From NCBI RefSeq assembly GCF_019168305.1, contig NZ_JAHTBI010000010.1, forward strand, positions 270,387 to 334,386: a stretch of 64,000 bases of DNA, written 5' to 3'. The notes under the pieces were generated by a model, which worked only from the letters and a program-made list of their open reading frames with translations, did no database searches and had not been told where the DNA came from. Below, piece by piece: positions 35,481-48,212 of this stretch (position 1 is its first letter; each line of letters opens with the position of its first letter). Position numbers and translations under genes: made by a program. Origin of the DNA: Pseudomonas aegrilactucae (GTDB lineage Bacteria > Pseudomonadota > Gammaproteobacteria > Pseudomonadales > Pseudomonadaceae).

Positions 35481-36389
35481 ATGGACCGTCTTACTGCAAT
35501 GAAGGTGTTCGTCAGCGTCGTCGACCTGGGCAGCCAGTCGGCCGCCGCCGATCATCTGGACCTCTCGCGCCCGGTGGTGTCGCGCTACCTGGCAGCCCTG
35601 GAAGACTGGGTAGGGGCCCGCCTGATGCAGCGCACCACGCGCAAGTTGAGCCTGACCGCGGCGGGCCTCGAAACCCTGCCACGCTGCCGGCAGATGCTGG
35701 AGCTGACGGGCGAGATGCAATCGGCGGTACGCGCACCGGATGACGCACCGCGTGGCGAACTGCGCATCAGCGTCAGTACCTCGTTCGGCCATGCGCAGTT
35801 GGTGGACGCGGTGGCCGACTACGTCAAGCGCTACCCGCTGGTGAAGATCGACCTGCAGATGCTGGACCGCACCGTCAACCTGGTCGATGAACGCATCGAC
35901 CTGGCGATCCGCGTGAGCAACGACCTGGACCCCAACCTCATTGCACGCCGTCTGAGCGTATGCCGCTCGGTAATCTGCGCCTCGCCAGCCTACCTGCGTG
36001 CCCATCCCGTGCCGCAGCAGGTGCAGGAACTGAGCCGGCACAACTGCCTGACCCACTCCTACTTCGGCCACAGCCTGTGGCATTTTGAAGTGGCGGGTGA
36101 ACAGGTCTCGGTGCCGGTACAGGGCAACATCAGCGCCAACGAGGCGCTCACGCTGGAACGCGCGACCCTGGCCGGTGTCGGCATTGCGATGTTGCCGACT
36201 TACCTGGTGGCCGATGCCCTGCGCAGCGGCGCCCTGGTGCGTCTGCTGCCCGAAGCCAGGCCGCGCGAGCTGAACCTGAACGCGGTGTACACCTCGCGCA
36301 AGCACATGCCCGCGACCCTGCGCAGCATGCTCGACTTTCTGGCAGCACGCTTTACCGATGCACCGCAGTGGGATCGCGACCTGCCCTGA
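35481..36389 (+). CDS. LysR-family regulator
   Basis: A 302-residue LysR-type protein of the branch whose helix-turn-helix starts MDRLTAMKVFVSVVDLGSQSAAADHLDLSRPVVSRYLAALEDWVGARLMQRTTR. The effector domain includes DLAIRVSNDLDPNLIARRL and GVGIAMLPTYLVADAL. It is divergent from the MBL-fold hydrolase operon with 105 bp between starts and very likely regulates it. Confidence 0.9.
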   Translation: MDRLTAMKVFVSVVDLGSQSAAADHLDLSRPVVSRYLAALEDWVGARLMQRTTRKLSLTAAGLETLPRCRQMLELTGEMQSAVRAPDDAPRGELRISVSTSFGHAQLVDAVADYVKRYPLVKIDLQMLDRTVNLVDERIDLAIRVSNDLDPNLIARRLSVCRSVICASPAYLRAHPVPQQVQELSRHNCLTHSYFGHSLWHFEVAGEQVSVPVQGNISANEALTLERATLAGVGIAMLPTYLVADALRSGALVRLLPEARPRELNLNAVYTSRKHMPATLRSMLDFLAARFTDAPQWDRDLP

Positions 36390-36441
36390 ACTGACCTATG
36401 CTTTGAAAGCACCTGTGTGCGGATTGCAGGAGGTTAGTACC

Positions 36442-36607
36442 ATGACCCTCACATCCAGAAAATGTGCCGCCGGGTTCGCCATCGCCGCTGTGCTCGGGCT
36501 GTACGGTACGGCGGCCTACCGGGTAGAACTGCTGCGTCAGCAGCCCCACGCAGCGAGCAGTTGCAGCCTGGCCCATTGCCTGCCGCATAGCGGTACGCTC
36601 AGCGCGG

Positions 36608-36615
<8 letters not shown>
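36442..36615 (+). CDS. Small single-helix membrane or exported peptide
   Basis: A 57-residue ORF, MTLTSRKCAAGFAIAAVLGLYG..., with a perfect AGGAGG seven bases before its ATG at 36442. Residues about 9-25 are hydrophobic after two basic residues, and a short Cys/His tail follows (SSCSLAHCLPH). It reads like a small membrane protein or an exported peptide. It starts 53 bp after the LysR stop and overlaps the 3' end of the divergent-strand pobR by eight bases. The strong ribosome binding site supports it as a gene; function unknown. Confidence 0.6.
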
Positions 36616-38815
<2,200 letters not shown>

Positions 38816-38867
38816 CTAGCTATCGAGTACACTGGGCGGCACTTGACTGACTGCCCAGAGCCGCCCC

Positions 38868-40325
38868 GTGACGCAACAGAACACTCCGCAACCTGCCCTG
38901 CGCAACGTGCTGGTCGCCCTGATGCTGGCCATCTTTCTCGGTGCGTTGGACCAGACCATCGTCGCGGTGTCGATGCCGGCGATCTCCGCGCAGTTCAATG
39001 ATGTGGCGCTGCTGGCCTGGGTGATTTCCGGCTACATGGTGGCCATGACGGTGGCGGTGCCGATCTACGGCAAGCTGGGCGACCTGTATGGTCGGCGGCG
39101 CATGATCCTGACCGGCACCGGGCTGTTCACCCTGGCCTCGCTGTTCTGCGCACTGGCGCAGAACATGGAGCAACTGGTGCTGGCGCGGGTGCTGCAGGGT
39201 ATCGGCGCCGGGGGCATGGTGTCGGTCAGCCAGGCGATCATCGGCGACTTCGTGCCACCGCGCGAGCGCGGCCGCTACCAGGGCTATTTCAGCAGCATGT
39301 ACGCACTGGCCAGCGTCGCCGGCCCGGTGCTGGGCGGGTTGCTCACCGAGTACCTGTCATGGCGCTGGGTGTTCTGGCTGAACCTGCCGCTGGGGCTGAC
39401 CGCCTGGTGGGTCACCGAGCGCACCCTGCGCGGCCTGGCCACGCCACAGCGCAAGGCGCAGGTCGACTACCCCGGCGCGCTGCTGCTGATTCTGGGCCTC
39501 ACTGCACTGCTATTGGGCATCACCCTGATCGGCCAGGGCCAGCCGCTCGGCTCCGGCCCGGTGGCCGGGTTGCTGCTGGCCGCCCTGCTGGGCCTTGGGG
39601 TGTTCGTGCTGCAGGAGCGCCGGGCGCCGGAGCCCTTGTTGCCGCTGCAACTGTTCGGCAACCGGGTGGCGGTGCTGTGCTGGTGCACGATCTTCTTTAC
39701 CAGCTTCCAGGCCATTTCACTGACCATGCTGATGCCGCTGCGCTTTCAGAGCATCACCGGGGCCGGCGCCGACAGCGCCGCATTGCACCTGCTGCCACTG
39801 GCCATGGGGCTGCCTGTCGGCGCTTACTGTGGCGGGCGCCTGACCAGCCGCACCGGACGCTACAAGCCGCAGATCCTGGGCGGGGCGCTGCTGATGCCGG
39901 TGGCGATCGTCGGCATGGCGCTAAGCCCGATCGACGCCAGCTTGCTCAGTGGTGCGTTCATGCTGCTGACCGGTATTGCCTCGGGCCTGCAGTTCCCCAC
40001 CTCGCTGGTGGCGACCCAGAGCGCGGTCGCGCCGCGGGACATCGGCGTGGCCACCAGCACCACCAACCTGTTCCGCTCGCTGGGCGGCGCCATGGGTGTG
40101 GCCTGCATGTCGGCGCTGCTGCTGAGCCTGCTGCACGACAGCGGTTTCAGCCTGGCCGGCGAGGCGTTGATCGGCAGCTTCAAGGATGGCCAAGCGAGTG
40201 AAGCGGTGCAGGCACAATTGCTGGAAACGTTCCGAAACCTGCTGCTGGGTAGCGCTGCGGTGTCACTGCTGGGCCTGTCGGCGGCACTGGCATTGCCCAA
40301 CCGCGAACTGCGCGGCACATCCTGA
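38868..40325 (+). CDS. DHA2-type (EmrB/QacA) MFS exporter
   Basis: A 485-residue inner-membrane drug:H+ antiporter with about 14 helices. Motif A-like GKLGDLYGRRRMIL, motif C GPVLGGLL, and LDQTIVAVSMPAI in helix 1 identify the DHA2 group. It begins with GTG at 38868, 53 bp after pobA, on the same strand; co-transcription with pobA is possible. The neighbouring ttgABC suggests a general solvent/drug-defence region, but the substrate is unknown. It overlaps nothing and is convergent with the EamA exporter, the stop codons one base apart. Confidence 0.9.
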   Translation: MTQQNTPQPALRNVLVALMLAIFLGALDQTIVAVSMPAISAQFNDVALLAWVISGYMVAMTVAVPIYGKLGDLYGRRRMILTGTGLFTLASLFCALAQNMEQLVLARVLQGIGAGGMVSVSQAIIGDFVPPRERGRYQGYFSSMYALASVAGPVLGGLLTEYLSWRWVFWLNLPLGLTAWWVTERTLRGLATPQRKAQVDYPGALLLILGLTALLLGITLIGQGQPLGSGPVAGLLLAALLGLGVFVLQERRAPEPLLPLQLFGNRVAVLCWCTIFFTSFQAISLTMLMPLRFQSITGAGADSAALHLLPLAMGLPVGAYCGGRLTSRTGRYKPQILGGALLMPVAIVGMALSPIDASLLSGAFMLLTGIASGLQFPTSLVATQSAVAPRDIGVATSTTNLFRSLGGAMGVACMSALLLSLLHDSGFSLAGEALIGSFKDGQASEAVQAQLLETFRNLLLGSAAVSLLGLSAALALPNRELRGTS

Positions 40326-40326
40326 C

Positions 40327-41223
40327 TCAGGCGCGCCGCTGCGCCCAGGCCGCCGCCAGGCCGCTGAGGCAGATCACCGCAATGCCGACCACCCCATACA
40401 CATCCGGGGTGTGGTTGAAGATCAGGTAGCCAAACAGCCCGGCGAACAGGATCTGGCCATAGCTGAACGGCGCCAGCATGGCCGGCGCGGCATGCCGGAA
40501 GGCCTGGGTCAGCAGCATGTGCCCGAGCATGCCGCAGGTGCCCAGGCCGATCATGAACAGCGCATGGCCAAAGCTGGGCACGGTCCAGAAGAACGGTACC
40601 AGCGCGGTCATGATCAGGCTGTTGAAGATGCCGGTGAGAAAATTGCTGGTGGTCGGGCTGTCGATGCCGCTGAGCTTGCGCGTGAGCAATTGATAGCAAC
40701 CAAAGCAGAACGCCGAGCACAGCGGCAGCAGGATCGCAGGTGTGAACAATGCACCGCCCGGGCGCACCACGATCAGTACCCCGACGAACCCGGCCAGCAC
40801 CGCCACCCACTGGCTGCGGCTGACCCGCTCACCCAGCAGCGGCACCGAGAGCGCGGTCACCAGCAACGGCGCCAGGAAGTTCACGGCGGTGGCTTCGGCC
40901 AGCGGGATGTAGCGCAGGCCCGTGGTGAAGAACAGGCTGGTGCCGATCAGGCATAAGGCCCTTGCCAACTGCAGCCCGGGCCGGCGCGTGCGCACCACCG
41001 CCGAGAACCCGGAGCGCGGCACGAACACCACCAGCATCAGCAAGGTGTGCACCACATAGCGCGCCCACACCACCATCACGATGGCGTAGAAACCAGAGAG
41101 GTACTTGGCCAAGGCATCGTGGCTGGCGAACAGCAGCACTGCCATGCACATCAGGGCAATCGCCTTGAGCGGCTGCTCGGCACCTTTGAGGGTGGGGTTC
41201 TGCGCACTCATGCCTGGGCCCAT
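40327..41223 (-). CDS. EamA/DMT-family exporter
   Basis: A 298-residue inner-membrane exporter with ten helices in two EamA repeats; AEATAVNFLAPLLVTALSVPLLGERVSRSQWVAVLAGFVGVLIVVRPG marks the end of the first. It belongs to the same broad family as the gene at 15452 but is not a close copy. The start is uncertain: ATG 41223 has no clear ribosome binding site and ATG 41211 (MSAQNPTLKG) is an alternative. It is separated from ttgR by 147 bp and has no obvious metabolic partner. Confidence 0.85.
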   Translation of the reverse strand: MGPGMSAQNPTLKGAEQPLKAIALMCMAVLLFASHDALAKYLSGFYAIVMVVWARYVVHTLLMLVVFVPRSGFSAVVRTRRPGLQLARALCLIGTSLFFTTGLRYIPLAEATAVNFLAPLLVTALSVPLLGERVSRSQWVAVLAGFVGVLIVVRPGGALFTPAILLPLCSAFCFGCYQLLTRKLSGIDSPTTSNFLTGIFNSLIMTALVPFFWTVPSFGHALFMIGLGTCGMLGHMLLTQAFRHAAPAMLAPFSYGQILFAGLFGYLIFNHTPDVYGVVGIAVICLSGLAAAWAQRRA

Positions 41224-41370
41224 AAAAAGGATTGATCAACCGGCAGACTAGCCGGCCCGGGCGAGCGTTCCAAGCGGTGTCGGGGATTTTTCACGCTACC
41301 CTGCACTGGATACGATCGCCGAAATGGCCTACACCATCAGATGAAAATCTTCACAAATGCTCACAAACCT

Positions 41371-42003
41371 TTAATTGCGCAGCGCTGGGCTCAAGCGCAG
41401 CATATCCAGCCCCGCATCCACCCATTGCTCGGCATCTGCGGCAATATCGAAGCTGTCTGGCAACAGCAGCCAGCTGCCAATAATGCCGTCAATGTACGCA
41501 AAGGCCGCAATGGCGGCACGCTGCGGGTTCAGGTCTGAAGGCAACTGCCCACGTTTCACTGCATTGTTCAATGTCAGTGCAATACGCTCATAGCAGTCGA
41601 GGGTGGTCGCCTGACGCTGCTGACGGATCTCACACATGTCATCGGTGAACTCACACTTATGATGCAGGATCTCATTGATGCGCCGGGTCCGCGGTTCGCG
41701 CACCATCTGTTGCATCAGCTGGATCAGAAGCTTGCGCATGCACCCGAGCGGGTCCAGTTCGTCCTCGCTCTCGCCGGCCCTGGCCAACGCCTCGATCGGC
41801 TCGCGCAAGCTGTCGAGCAGGGCTTGCACCAGCTCGCCCTTGTCCTTGAAATGCCAGTAGATGGCACCCCGGGTAACGCCGGCCAGTTTGGCGATGTCTG
41901 CCAGGGTAGTACGTGCCACCCCACGCGTGTGGAAAGCCTTTTCAGCCGCCTCGAGAATCTGGTTACGGGTTTCCTGAGCTTCCTCTTTGGTACGACGGAC
42001 CAT
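41371..42003 (-). CDS. ttgR: TetR-family repressor of ttgABC
   Basis: Represses its own gene and ttgABC; binding of antibiotics, flavonoids and aromatic compounds releases it from the shared operator. The 210-residue protein matches P. putida TtgR from memory along most of its length: [16 protein letters not shown], the helix-turn-helix [21 protein letters not shown] (residues 32-52), [36 protein letters not shown] and the C-terminal [13 protein letters not shown]. It is divergent from ttgA, and the TtgR operator is visible between them. Confidence 0.96.
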   Translation of the reverse strand: MVRRTKEEAQETRNQILEAAEKAFHTRGVARTTLADIAKLAGVTRGAIYWHFKDKGELVQALLDSLREPIEALARAGESEDELDPLGCMRKLLIQLMQQMVREPRTRRINEILHHKCEFTDDMCEIRQQRQATTLDCYERIALTLNNAVKRGQLPSDLNPQRAAIAAFAYIDGIIGSWLLLPDSFDIAADAEQWVDAGLDMLRLSPALRN

Positions 42004-42134
42004 GGCAGTACAACCTCATCAAGGGCCGGACGCACACGGTGGGCATCCGGGTTCTGAGCCGGCATGGCCACGCGCGGGCCCTCTACCGGATGTCTTAATC
42101 AAGCCTCTGGTCCCGTCAGATGGACAAACCAAAG

Positions 42135-42165
42135 GTGTTTACAAACAAGCATGAATGTAAGTATA
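42135..42165. promoter_or_regulatory. TtgR operator in the ttgR-ttgA intergenic region
   Basis: TTTACAAACAA followed three bases later by TGAATGTAAGTATATTCC nearly reproduces the published P. putida TtgR operator (from memory; one base differs in the centre). It is an imperfect inverted repeat with half-sites TTACA and TGTAA. It lies midway between the divergent starts, so one bound repressor would cover both promoters. Confidence 0.85.
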
Positions 42166-42263
42166 TTCCTTAGCATGCTACTTATCCACCCGTAAGTAAT
42201 TTTCCCTTAATCCCGTTTCAATTACTCTTGAGCGTCTTCAGCTCTTTCGACCCGAGGATCTTC

Positions 42264-43415
42264 ATGCAATTCAAGCCAGCTGTTACCGCTCTGGTTTCCG
42301 CCGTCGCCCTGGCAACACTGCTCAGCGGCTGTAAAAAGGAAGAGGCGGCGCCTGCGGCGCAAGCTCCTCAGGTCGGCGTCGTGACCCTGCAACCCCAAGC
42401 CTTCACCCTGACCTCCGACCTGCCGGGGCGTACCATCGCCTACCGTGTGGCCGAGGTTCGCCCACAGGTCAACGGCATCATTCTCAAGCGTCTGTTCAAG
42501 GAAGGCAGCGAGGTCAAGGCCGGTCAGCAGCTGTACCAGATCGACGCATCGGTGTACGAAGCAACCCTGGCCAGCGCGCAGGCCAACCTGCAATCAACCC
42601 GCTCGCTGTCCGAGCGCTACAAGCAGCTGGTGGCCGAACAAGCCGTGAGCCGCCAGGAATACGACGATGCCCAGGCCAAACGTCTGCAGGCTGAAGCCAC
42701 CCTGCGCAGCGCCCAGATCGACCTGCGCTACACCAAGGTGCTGGCCCCGCTGAGTGGTCGCATCGGCCGTTCTGCGTTCACCGAAGGCGCACTGGTCAGC
42801 AACGGCCAGACCAACGCCATGGCCGTGATCCAGCAACTGGACCCTATCTATGTCGACGTCACCCAGTCCTCGGCCGAGTTGCTCAAGCTGCGCCGCGAGC
42901 TGGAAAGCGGGCAACTGCAGAAGGCCGGCGACAACGCCGCCAAGGTCACCCTGAACCTGGAAGACGGCACTGCCTACACCCACGAAGGGCGCCTGGAGTT
43001 CTCCGAAGTCTCCGTCGACCAGACCACCGGTTCGGTGACCCTGCGCGCTGTATTCCCCAACCCTGACCACAACCTGCTGCCCGGCATGTTCGTGCATGCG
43101 CGCCTGGCTGCCGGGGTCAACGCTGCCGCGATCCTCGCCCCGCAACAAGGCGTGACCCGCGACCTCAAGGGCGAGCCGACCGCACTGGTGGTGAACAAGG
43201 ACAACAAGGTCGAACTGCGCCAGCTCAAGGCCAGCCGTACCGTGGGCAGCGACTGGCTGATCGAGGAAGGCCTGAACCCGGGCGACCGCCTGATCACCGA
43301 AGGCCTGCAATACGTCAAGCCAGGCGTCGAGGTGAAGGTCAGCGAAGCGACCAACGTCAAGCCTGCCCAGCCGTCCCAGGTCAATGCAGCCAAAGCAGGG
43401 GCCAAAGGGGAATAA
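42264..43415 (+). CDS. ttgA: RND efflux periplasmic adaptor (membrane fusion protein)
   Basis: Links the inner-membrane pump TtgB to the outer-membrane channel TtgC. The 383-residue lipoprotein has the lipobox LLSGC (Cys at about residue 22). The family order is beta-barrel/lipoyl half (VRPQVNGIILKRLFKEGSEVKAGQQLYQID), a long coiled-coil hairpin, the second lipoyl half (LRYTKVLAPLSGRIGRSAFTEGALV) and membrane-proximal domain. ATG 42264 is preceded by GAGG; the earlier in-frame ATG at 42228 is not supported by a lipobox. Length matches TtgA/MexA (about 384). Operon ttgABC, repressed by TtgR. Confidence 0.96.
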   Translation: MQFKPAVTALVSAVALATLLSGCKKEEAAPAAQAPQVGVVTLQPQAFTLTSDLPGRTIAYRVAEVRPQVNGIILKRLFKEGSEVKAGQQLYQIDASVYEATLASAQANLQSTRSLSERYKQLVAEQAVSRQEYDDAQAKRLQAEATLRSAQIDLRYTKVLAPLSGRIGRSAFTEGALVSNGQTNAMAVIQQLDPIYVDVTQSSAELLKLRRELESGQLQKAGDNAAKVTLNLEDGTAYTHEGRLEFSEVSVDQTTGSVTLRAVFPNPDHNLLPGMFVHARLAAGVNAAAILAPQQGVTRDLKGEPTALVVNKDNKVELRQLKASRTVGSDWLIEEGLNPGDRLITEGLQYVKPGVEVKVSEATNVKPAQPSQVNAAKAGAKGE

Positions 43416-43418
43416 ACC

Positions 43419-46400
43419 ATGTCCAGATTCTTTATCGATCGACCGATCTTCGCCTGGGTGATCGCCCTGGTGATCATGCTGGTCGGGGCCTTGTCGATCC
43501 TCAAGTTGCCGATCAACCAGTACCCCAGCATCGCACCGCCGGCCATCGCCATCGCCGTGACCTACCCGGGCGCCTCGGCGCAGACCGTGCAGGACACCGT
43601 GGTCCAGGTGATCGAGCAGCAGCTCAACGGTATCGACAACCTGCGCTATGTGCAGTCCGAGAGCAACTCGGACGGCAGCATGACCATTACCGCTACCTTC
43701 GAGCAGGGTACCAACCCTGACACCGCGCAGGTCCAGGTGCAGAACAAGCTGAACCTGGCCACCCCGCTGCTGCCGCAAGAAGTGCAGCAGCAGGGTATCC
43801 GCGTGACCAAGGCGGTGAAGAACTTCCTGCTGGTGATCGGCCTGGTATCCGAAGACGGCAGCATGACCAAGGACGACCTGGCCAACTACATCGTCTCCAA
43901 CATGCAGGACCCGATCTCGCGTACTGCCGGTGTGGGTGACTTCCAGGTGTTCGGTGCACAGTACGCCATGCGTATCTGGCTCGATCCGGCCAAGCTGAAC
44001 AAGTTCCAGCTGACCCCGGTAGACGTCAAGACCGCCGTGGCCGCGCAGAACGTGCAGGTGTCGTCCGGTCAACTGGGCGGCCTGCCGGCCCTGCCGGGTA
44101 CCCAGCTCAACGCCACCATCATCGGCAAGACCCGCCTGCAGACCGCCGAGCAGTTCGAGAAGATCCTGCTCAAGGTCAACCGTGACGGCTCCCAGGTACG
44201 CCTGGGCGATGTCGCCAAGGTGGGCCTGGGCGGTGAGAACTACAGCGTCAGCGCGCAGTTCAACGGCAAGCCGGCCTCCGGTCTTGCAGTAAAACTGGCC
44301 ACCGGTGCCAACGCCCTGGATACCGCCAAGGCGCTGCGCAAGACCATTGCCGACCTGGAACCGTTCTTCCCGCCGGGCATGAAGGCGGTGTTCCCGTATG
44401 ACACCACGCCGGTGGTCACCGAATCGATCAGCGGGGTGATCCACACCCTGATCGAAGCGATCGTGCTGGTGTTCCTGGTGATGTACCTGTTCCTGCAGAA
44501 CTTCCGCGCCACCGTGATCACCACCATGACCGTACCGGTGGTGTTGCTCGGTACCTTCGGCATCCTCGCCGCCGCGGGGTTCAGCATCAACACCCTGACC
44601 ATGTTCGCCATGGTCCTGGCCATCGGCTTGCTGGTGGACGACGCCATCGTGGTGGTGGAGAACGTCGAACGGGTGATGTCCGAAGAGGGGCTCTCGCCCA
44701 AGGAGGCGACCAAGAAGTCCATGGGCCAGATCCAGGGCGCCCTGGTCGGTATCGCCCTGGTACTGTCGGCGGTACTGCTGCCGATGGCGTTCTTTGGCGG
44801 CTCCACGGGGGTGATCTACCGGCAGTTCTCGATCACCATCGTATCGGCCATGGGCCTGTCGGTGCTGGTCGCGCTGATCTTCACCCCGGCGCTGTGCGCC
44901 ACCATGCTCAAGCCGGTCAAGAAAGGCGAGCATCACGTTGCCAAGCGCGGCTTCTTCGGCTGGTTCAACCGCAACTTCGACCGCAGCGTGCAGAGCTACG
45001 AGCGTGGCGTGGGCAACATCCTGCGCCACAAGACTCCGTACTTCCTGGCCTATATCCTGATCGTGGTGGGCATGATCTGGCTGTTCATGCGCATCCCGAC
45101 CGCGTTCCTGCCCGAGGAAGACCAGGGCGTACTGTTCGCCCAGGTGCAGACCCCGGCCGGTTCCAGTGCCGAGCGCACCCAGGCGGTGGTCGACGAAATG
45201 CGCGCCTACCTGCTGGACAAGGAAGCCGATACCGTCGCCTCCGTGTTCACCGTCAACGGCTTCAACTTCGCCGGTCGTGGCCAGAGTTCGGGCATGGCCT
45301 TCATCATGCTCAAGCCATGGGGCGAACGCTCTGCCGAAAACAGCGTGTTCAACCTGGCGACCCGTGCCCAGCAGCACTTCTTCAGCTTCCGTGACGCGAT
45401 GGTGTTCGCCTTTGCCCCGCCTGCGGTACTGGAGTTGGGTAACGCCACCGGCTTCGACGTGTTCCTGCAGGACCGCGCCGGCGTCGGCCACGAAAAACTG
45501 ATGGAAGCGCGCAACCAGTTCCTGGGCATGGCCGCGCAAAGCAAGATCCTCACCCAGGTGCGTCCTAACGGCCTGAACGATGAACCGCAGTACCAGTTGA
45601 CCATCGACGACGAGCGCGCCAGTGCCCTGGGCGTGACCATTGCCGACATCAACAACACCCTGTCGATTGCGCTGGGTGCCAGCTATGTGAACGACTTCAT
45701 CGACCGCGGCCGAGTCAAGAAGGTCTACCTGCAGGGCGATGCCAGTGCGCGCATGAGCCCTGAAGACCTGCAGAAGTGGTACGTGCGCAACGCTGCCGGC
45801 GAGATGGTGCCGTTCTCTTCCTTCGCCACCGGCGAATGGAGCTACGGTGCACCGAAGCTGTCACGTTACAACGGCGTCGAAGCAATGGAAGTGCTCGGTG
45901 CACCAGCCCCTGGCTACAGTACCGGTGAAGCCATGGCCGAGGTCGAGCGCCTGGCCGCGCAACTGCCGGCGGGTGTGGGCTTTGCCTGGACCGGCATGTC
46001 GTACGAAGAGAAGCTGTCGGGTTCGCAGATGCCGGCACTGTTCGCGCTGTCGCTGCTGATGGTGTTCCTGTGCCTGGCGGCACTGTACGAAAGCTGGTCG
46101 ATTCCGATCGCGGTGGTGCTGGTGGTGCCGCTGGGTATCATCGGTGCGCTGATGGCGGCCAGCATGCGCGGGCTGTCCAACGACGTGTACTTCCTGGTGG
46201 GGCTGCTGACCACCATCGGCCTGGCGGCGAAGAACGCGATCCTGATCGTCGAATTCGCCAAGGAACTGCACGAGCAGGGCCGCAGCCTGGTGGATGCGTC
46301 GATCGAAGCGTGCCGCATGCGTCTGCGCCCGATCATCATGACCTCGCTGGCGTTCATCCTCGGCGTGGTACCGTTGACCATCGCCACCGGCGCAGGCTCG

Positions 46401-46571
46401 GGCAGCCAGCACGCCATCGGCACCGGGGTGATCGGCGGCATGATCACCGCCACCGTCCTGGCGATCTTCTGGGTACCGCTGTTCTTCGTAAGCGTGTCGT
46501 CGCTGTTCGGTAGCAAGAAGCCCGAAGAAGACGCCACACCTGAAACCCCACGCTATGAGGCCGGGCAATGA
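43419..46571 (+). CDS. ttgB: RND multidrug/solvent efflux pump, inner-membrane subunit
   Basis: Proton-driven export of antibiotics, dyes and organic solvents. The 1050-residue AcrB/MexB homologue has 12 helices and two large periplasmic loops. It starts [27 protein letters not shown]. The proton-relay residues are visible: Asp407-Asp408 in [13 protein letters not shown] in helix 4, and the conserved [17 protein letters not shown] with its Lys in helix 10. Length is exactly normal. It begins three bases after the ttgA stop and its end overlaps ttgC by four bases. Confidence 0.97.
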   Translation: MSRFFIDRPIFAWVIALVIMLVGALSILKLPINQYPSIAPPAIAIAVTYPGASAQTVQDTVVQVIEQQLNGIDNLRYVQSESNSDGSMTITATFEQGTNPDTAQVQVQNKLNLATPLLPQEVQQQGIRVTKAVKNFLLVIGLVSEDGSMTKDDLANYIVSNMQDPISRTAGVGDFQVFGAQYAMRIWLDPAKLNKFQLTPVDVKTAVAAQNVQVSSGQLGGLPALPGTQLNATIIGKTRLQTAEQFEKILLKVNRDGSQVRLGDVAKVGLGGENYSVSAQFNGKPASGLAVKLATGANALDTAKALRKTIADLEPFFPPGMKAVFPYDTTPVVTESISGVIHTLIEAIVLVFLVMYLFLQNFRATVITTMTVPVVLLGTFGILAAAGFSINTLTMFAMVLAIGLLVDDAIVVVENVERVMSEEGLSPKEATKKSMGQIQGALVGIALVLSAVLLPMAFFGGSTGVIYRQFSITIVSAMGLSVLVALIFTPALCATMLKPVKKGEHHVAKRGFFGWFNRNFDRSVQSYERGVGNILRHKTPYFLAYILIVVGMIWLFMRIPTAFLPEEDQGVLFAQVQTPAGSSAERTQAVVDEMRAYLLDKEADTVASVFTVNGFNFAGRGQSSGMAFIMLKPWGERSAENSVFNLATRAQQHFFSFRDAMVFAFAPPAVLELGNATGFDVFLQDRAGVGHEKLMEARNQFLGMAAQSKILTQVRPNGLNDEPQYQLTIDDERASALGVTIADINNTLSIALGASYVNDFIDRGRVKKVYLQGDASARMSPEDLQKWYVRNAAGEMVPFSSFATGEWSYGAPKLSRYNGVEAMEVLGAPAPGYSTGEAMAEVERLAAQLPAGVGFAWTGMSYEEKLSGSQMPALFALSLLMVFLCLAALYESWSIPIAVVLVVPLGIIGALMAASMRGLSNDVYFLVGLLTTIGLAAKNAILIVEFAKELHEQGRSLVDASIEACRMRLRPIIMTSLAFILGVVPLTIATGAGSGSQHAIGTGVIGGMITATVLAIFWVPLFFVSVSSLFGSKKPEEDATPETPRYEAGQ

Positions 46572-48022
46572 GCAAGTCCCTGTTGTCCCTGGCAGTCACC
46601 GCCTTCATTCTCGGTGGCTGCTCGCTGATCCCTGATTACCAGACCCCTGAGTCGCCGGTGGCGGCCCAGTGGCCGCAAGGGCCTGCCTACTCGCCGACCG
46701 AGTCGGCCGATGTAGCCGCAGCCGAACAGGGCTGGCGCCAGTTCTTCCACGACCCGGCGCTGCAGCAACTGATCCAGAGCTCGCTGGTCAACAACCGCGA
46801 CCTGCGGGTTGCGGCGCTGAACATCGATGCCTACCGGGCGCAGTACCGCATCCAGCGTGCGGACCTGTTCCCGGCGGTCTCGGCTACCGGCAGCGGCAGC
46901 CGCCAGCGGGTGCCGGCAAGCACCTCGCAGACCGGCGAAGCGGCGATCACCAGCCAGTACTCGGCGACCCTGGGCGTGAGTGCCTACGAACTCGACCTGT
47001 TCGGTCGCGTGCGCAGCCTCACCGAGCAGACCCTGGAAACCTACCTGTCCAGCGAGCAGGCGCGTCGCTCCACACAGATCAGCCTGGTGGCCAGCGTGGC
47101 CAATGCCTACTTCACCTGGCAGGCCGACAAGGAGCTGCTCAAGCTCACCGAAGACACGCTCAAGACCTATGAGCAGAGCTTTGCCCTGACCCGTCGCAGC
47201 AGCGAAGTGGGTGTGGCCTCGGCACTGGACCTGAGCCAGGCGCGCACCTCGGTCGAGGGCGCACGCGTCAAGCTGGCGCAGTACCAGCGCCTGGTGGCGC
47301 AGGACCTGAACAGCCTGGCCGTGCTGGTCGGCGCCGGCGTGCCGGCAAGCCTGCCCGACGCCATGAAGCTCGACAGCGACCTGCTGGCCGAAGTGCCAGC
47401 CGGGCTGCCATCGGACATCCTGCAACGTCGCCCGGATATCCAGGAAGCCGAGCACCTGCTCAAGGCCGCCAACGCCAACATTGGCGCAGCGCGTGCAGCG
47501 TTCTTCCCGAGCATCAGCCTGACCGCCAATGCCGGCACCCTGAGCCCGGACATGGGCGGGCTGTTCAAGGGCGGTTCGGGTACCTGGCTGTTCCAGCCGC
47601 AGATCAACCTGCCGATCTTCAATGCCGGCAGCCTGCGTGCGAGCCTGGACTACTCCAAGATCCAGAAAGACATCAACGTCGCCAAGTACGAGAAGACCAT
47701 CCAGACCGCCTTCCAGGAAGTCTCCGATGGCCTGGCGGCGCGCCAGACCTTCAACGAGCAGTTGCAGGCCCAGCGTGATCTGGTCGAAGCCAACCAGGAC
47801 TACTACCGTCTGGCCGAGCGTCGCTACCGCATCGGTATCGACAGCAACCTGACGTTCCTGGATGCCCAGCGCAACCTGTTCAGTGCCCAGCAGGCACTGA
47901 TCACCGACCGGCTGTCGCAGCTGGTCAGCGAGGTCAACCTGTACAAGGCCCTGGGTGGCGGCTGGTATGAGCGCACCGGTGATGCACAGCAGCAGGCGTC
48001 GATCGGCTCGCCCAAGGGCTGA
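46568..48022 (+). CDS. ttgC: RND efflux outer-membrane channel
   Basis: Outer-membrane factor of the TtgABC pump (OprM/TolC family). The 484-residue protein has a lipobox ILGGC (Cys at about residue 18), the two homologous OEP halves with long helical hairpins ([34 protein letters not shown] and [30 protein letters not shown]), and the expected pair of beta-barrel segments. Its ATG overlaps the ttgB stop (ATGA), so translation is coupled. A strong terminator follows at 48045, ending the operon. Confidence 0.96.
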   Translation: MSKSLLSLAVTAFILGGCSLIPDYQTPESPVAAQWPQGPAYSPTESADVAAAEQGWRQFFHDPALQQLIQSSLVNNRDLRVAALNIDAYRAQYRIQRADLFPAVSATGSGSRQRVPASTSQTGEAAITSQYSATLGVSAYELDLFGRVRSLTEQTLETYLSSEQARRSTQISLVASVANAYFTWQADKELLKLTEDTLKTYEQSFALTRRSSEVGVASALDLSQARTSVEGARVKLAQYQRLVAQDLNSLAVLVGAGVPASLPDAMKLDSDLLAEVPAGLPSDILQRRPDIQEAEHLLKAANANIGAARAAFFPSISLTANAGTLSPDMGGLFKGGSGTWLFQPQINLPIFNAGSLRASLDYSKIQKDINVAKYEKTIQTAFQEVSDGLAARQTFNEQLQAQRDLVEANQDYYRLAERRYRIGIDSNLTFLDAQRNLFSAQQALITDRLSQLVSEVNLYKALGGGWYERTGDAQQQASIGSPKG

Positions 48023-48044
48023 CCCGATCACGTAGTGACACAAG

Positions 48045-48071
48045 AGCCCACCCTTTGCGGTGGGCTTTTTT
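48045..48071 (+). terminator. Intrinsic terminator of the ttgABC operon
   Basis: AGCCCACC / GGTGGGCT (8-bp stem, loop CTTTGC) followed by TTTTTT, starting 23 bases after the ttgC stop. Confidence 0.95.
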
Positions 48072-48212
48072 GTACTCGCCACACCAAAAGTAACCAAACA
48101 GTTAGTGTTCGGTTATCGCCCAATTCCGCCTGTAACGAATTGATTCACACCCGCCCGCCGCAGCACCATCCATGCGCCATCGCCCTACATAAAAACAAGA
48201 GACGCCACTACG

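Noticed and set aside
42594..45539. A 981-codon open frame on the minus strand under ttgA/ttgB
   Set aside because: It is antisense to an unmistakable RND pump. Long antisense frames are normal in GC-rich DNA, and its His/Gln/Arg-rich composition matches no protein.
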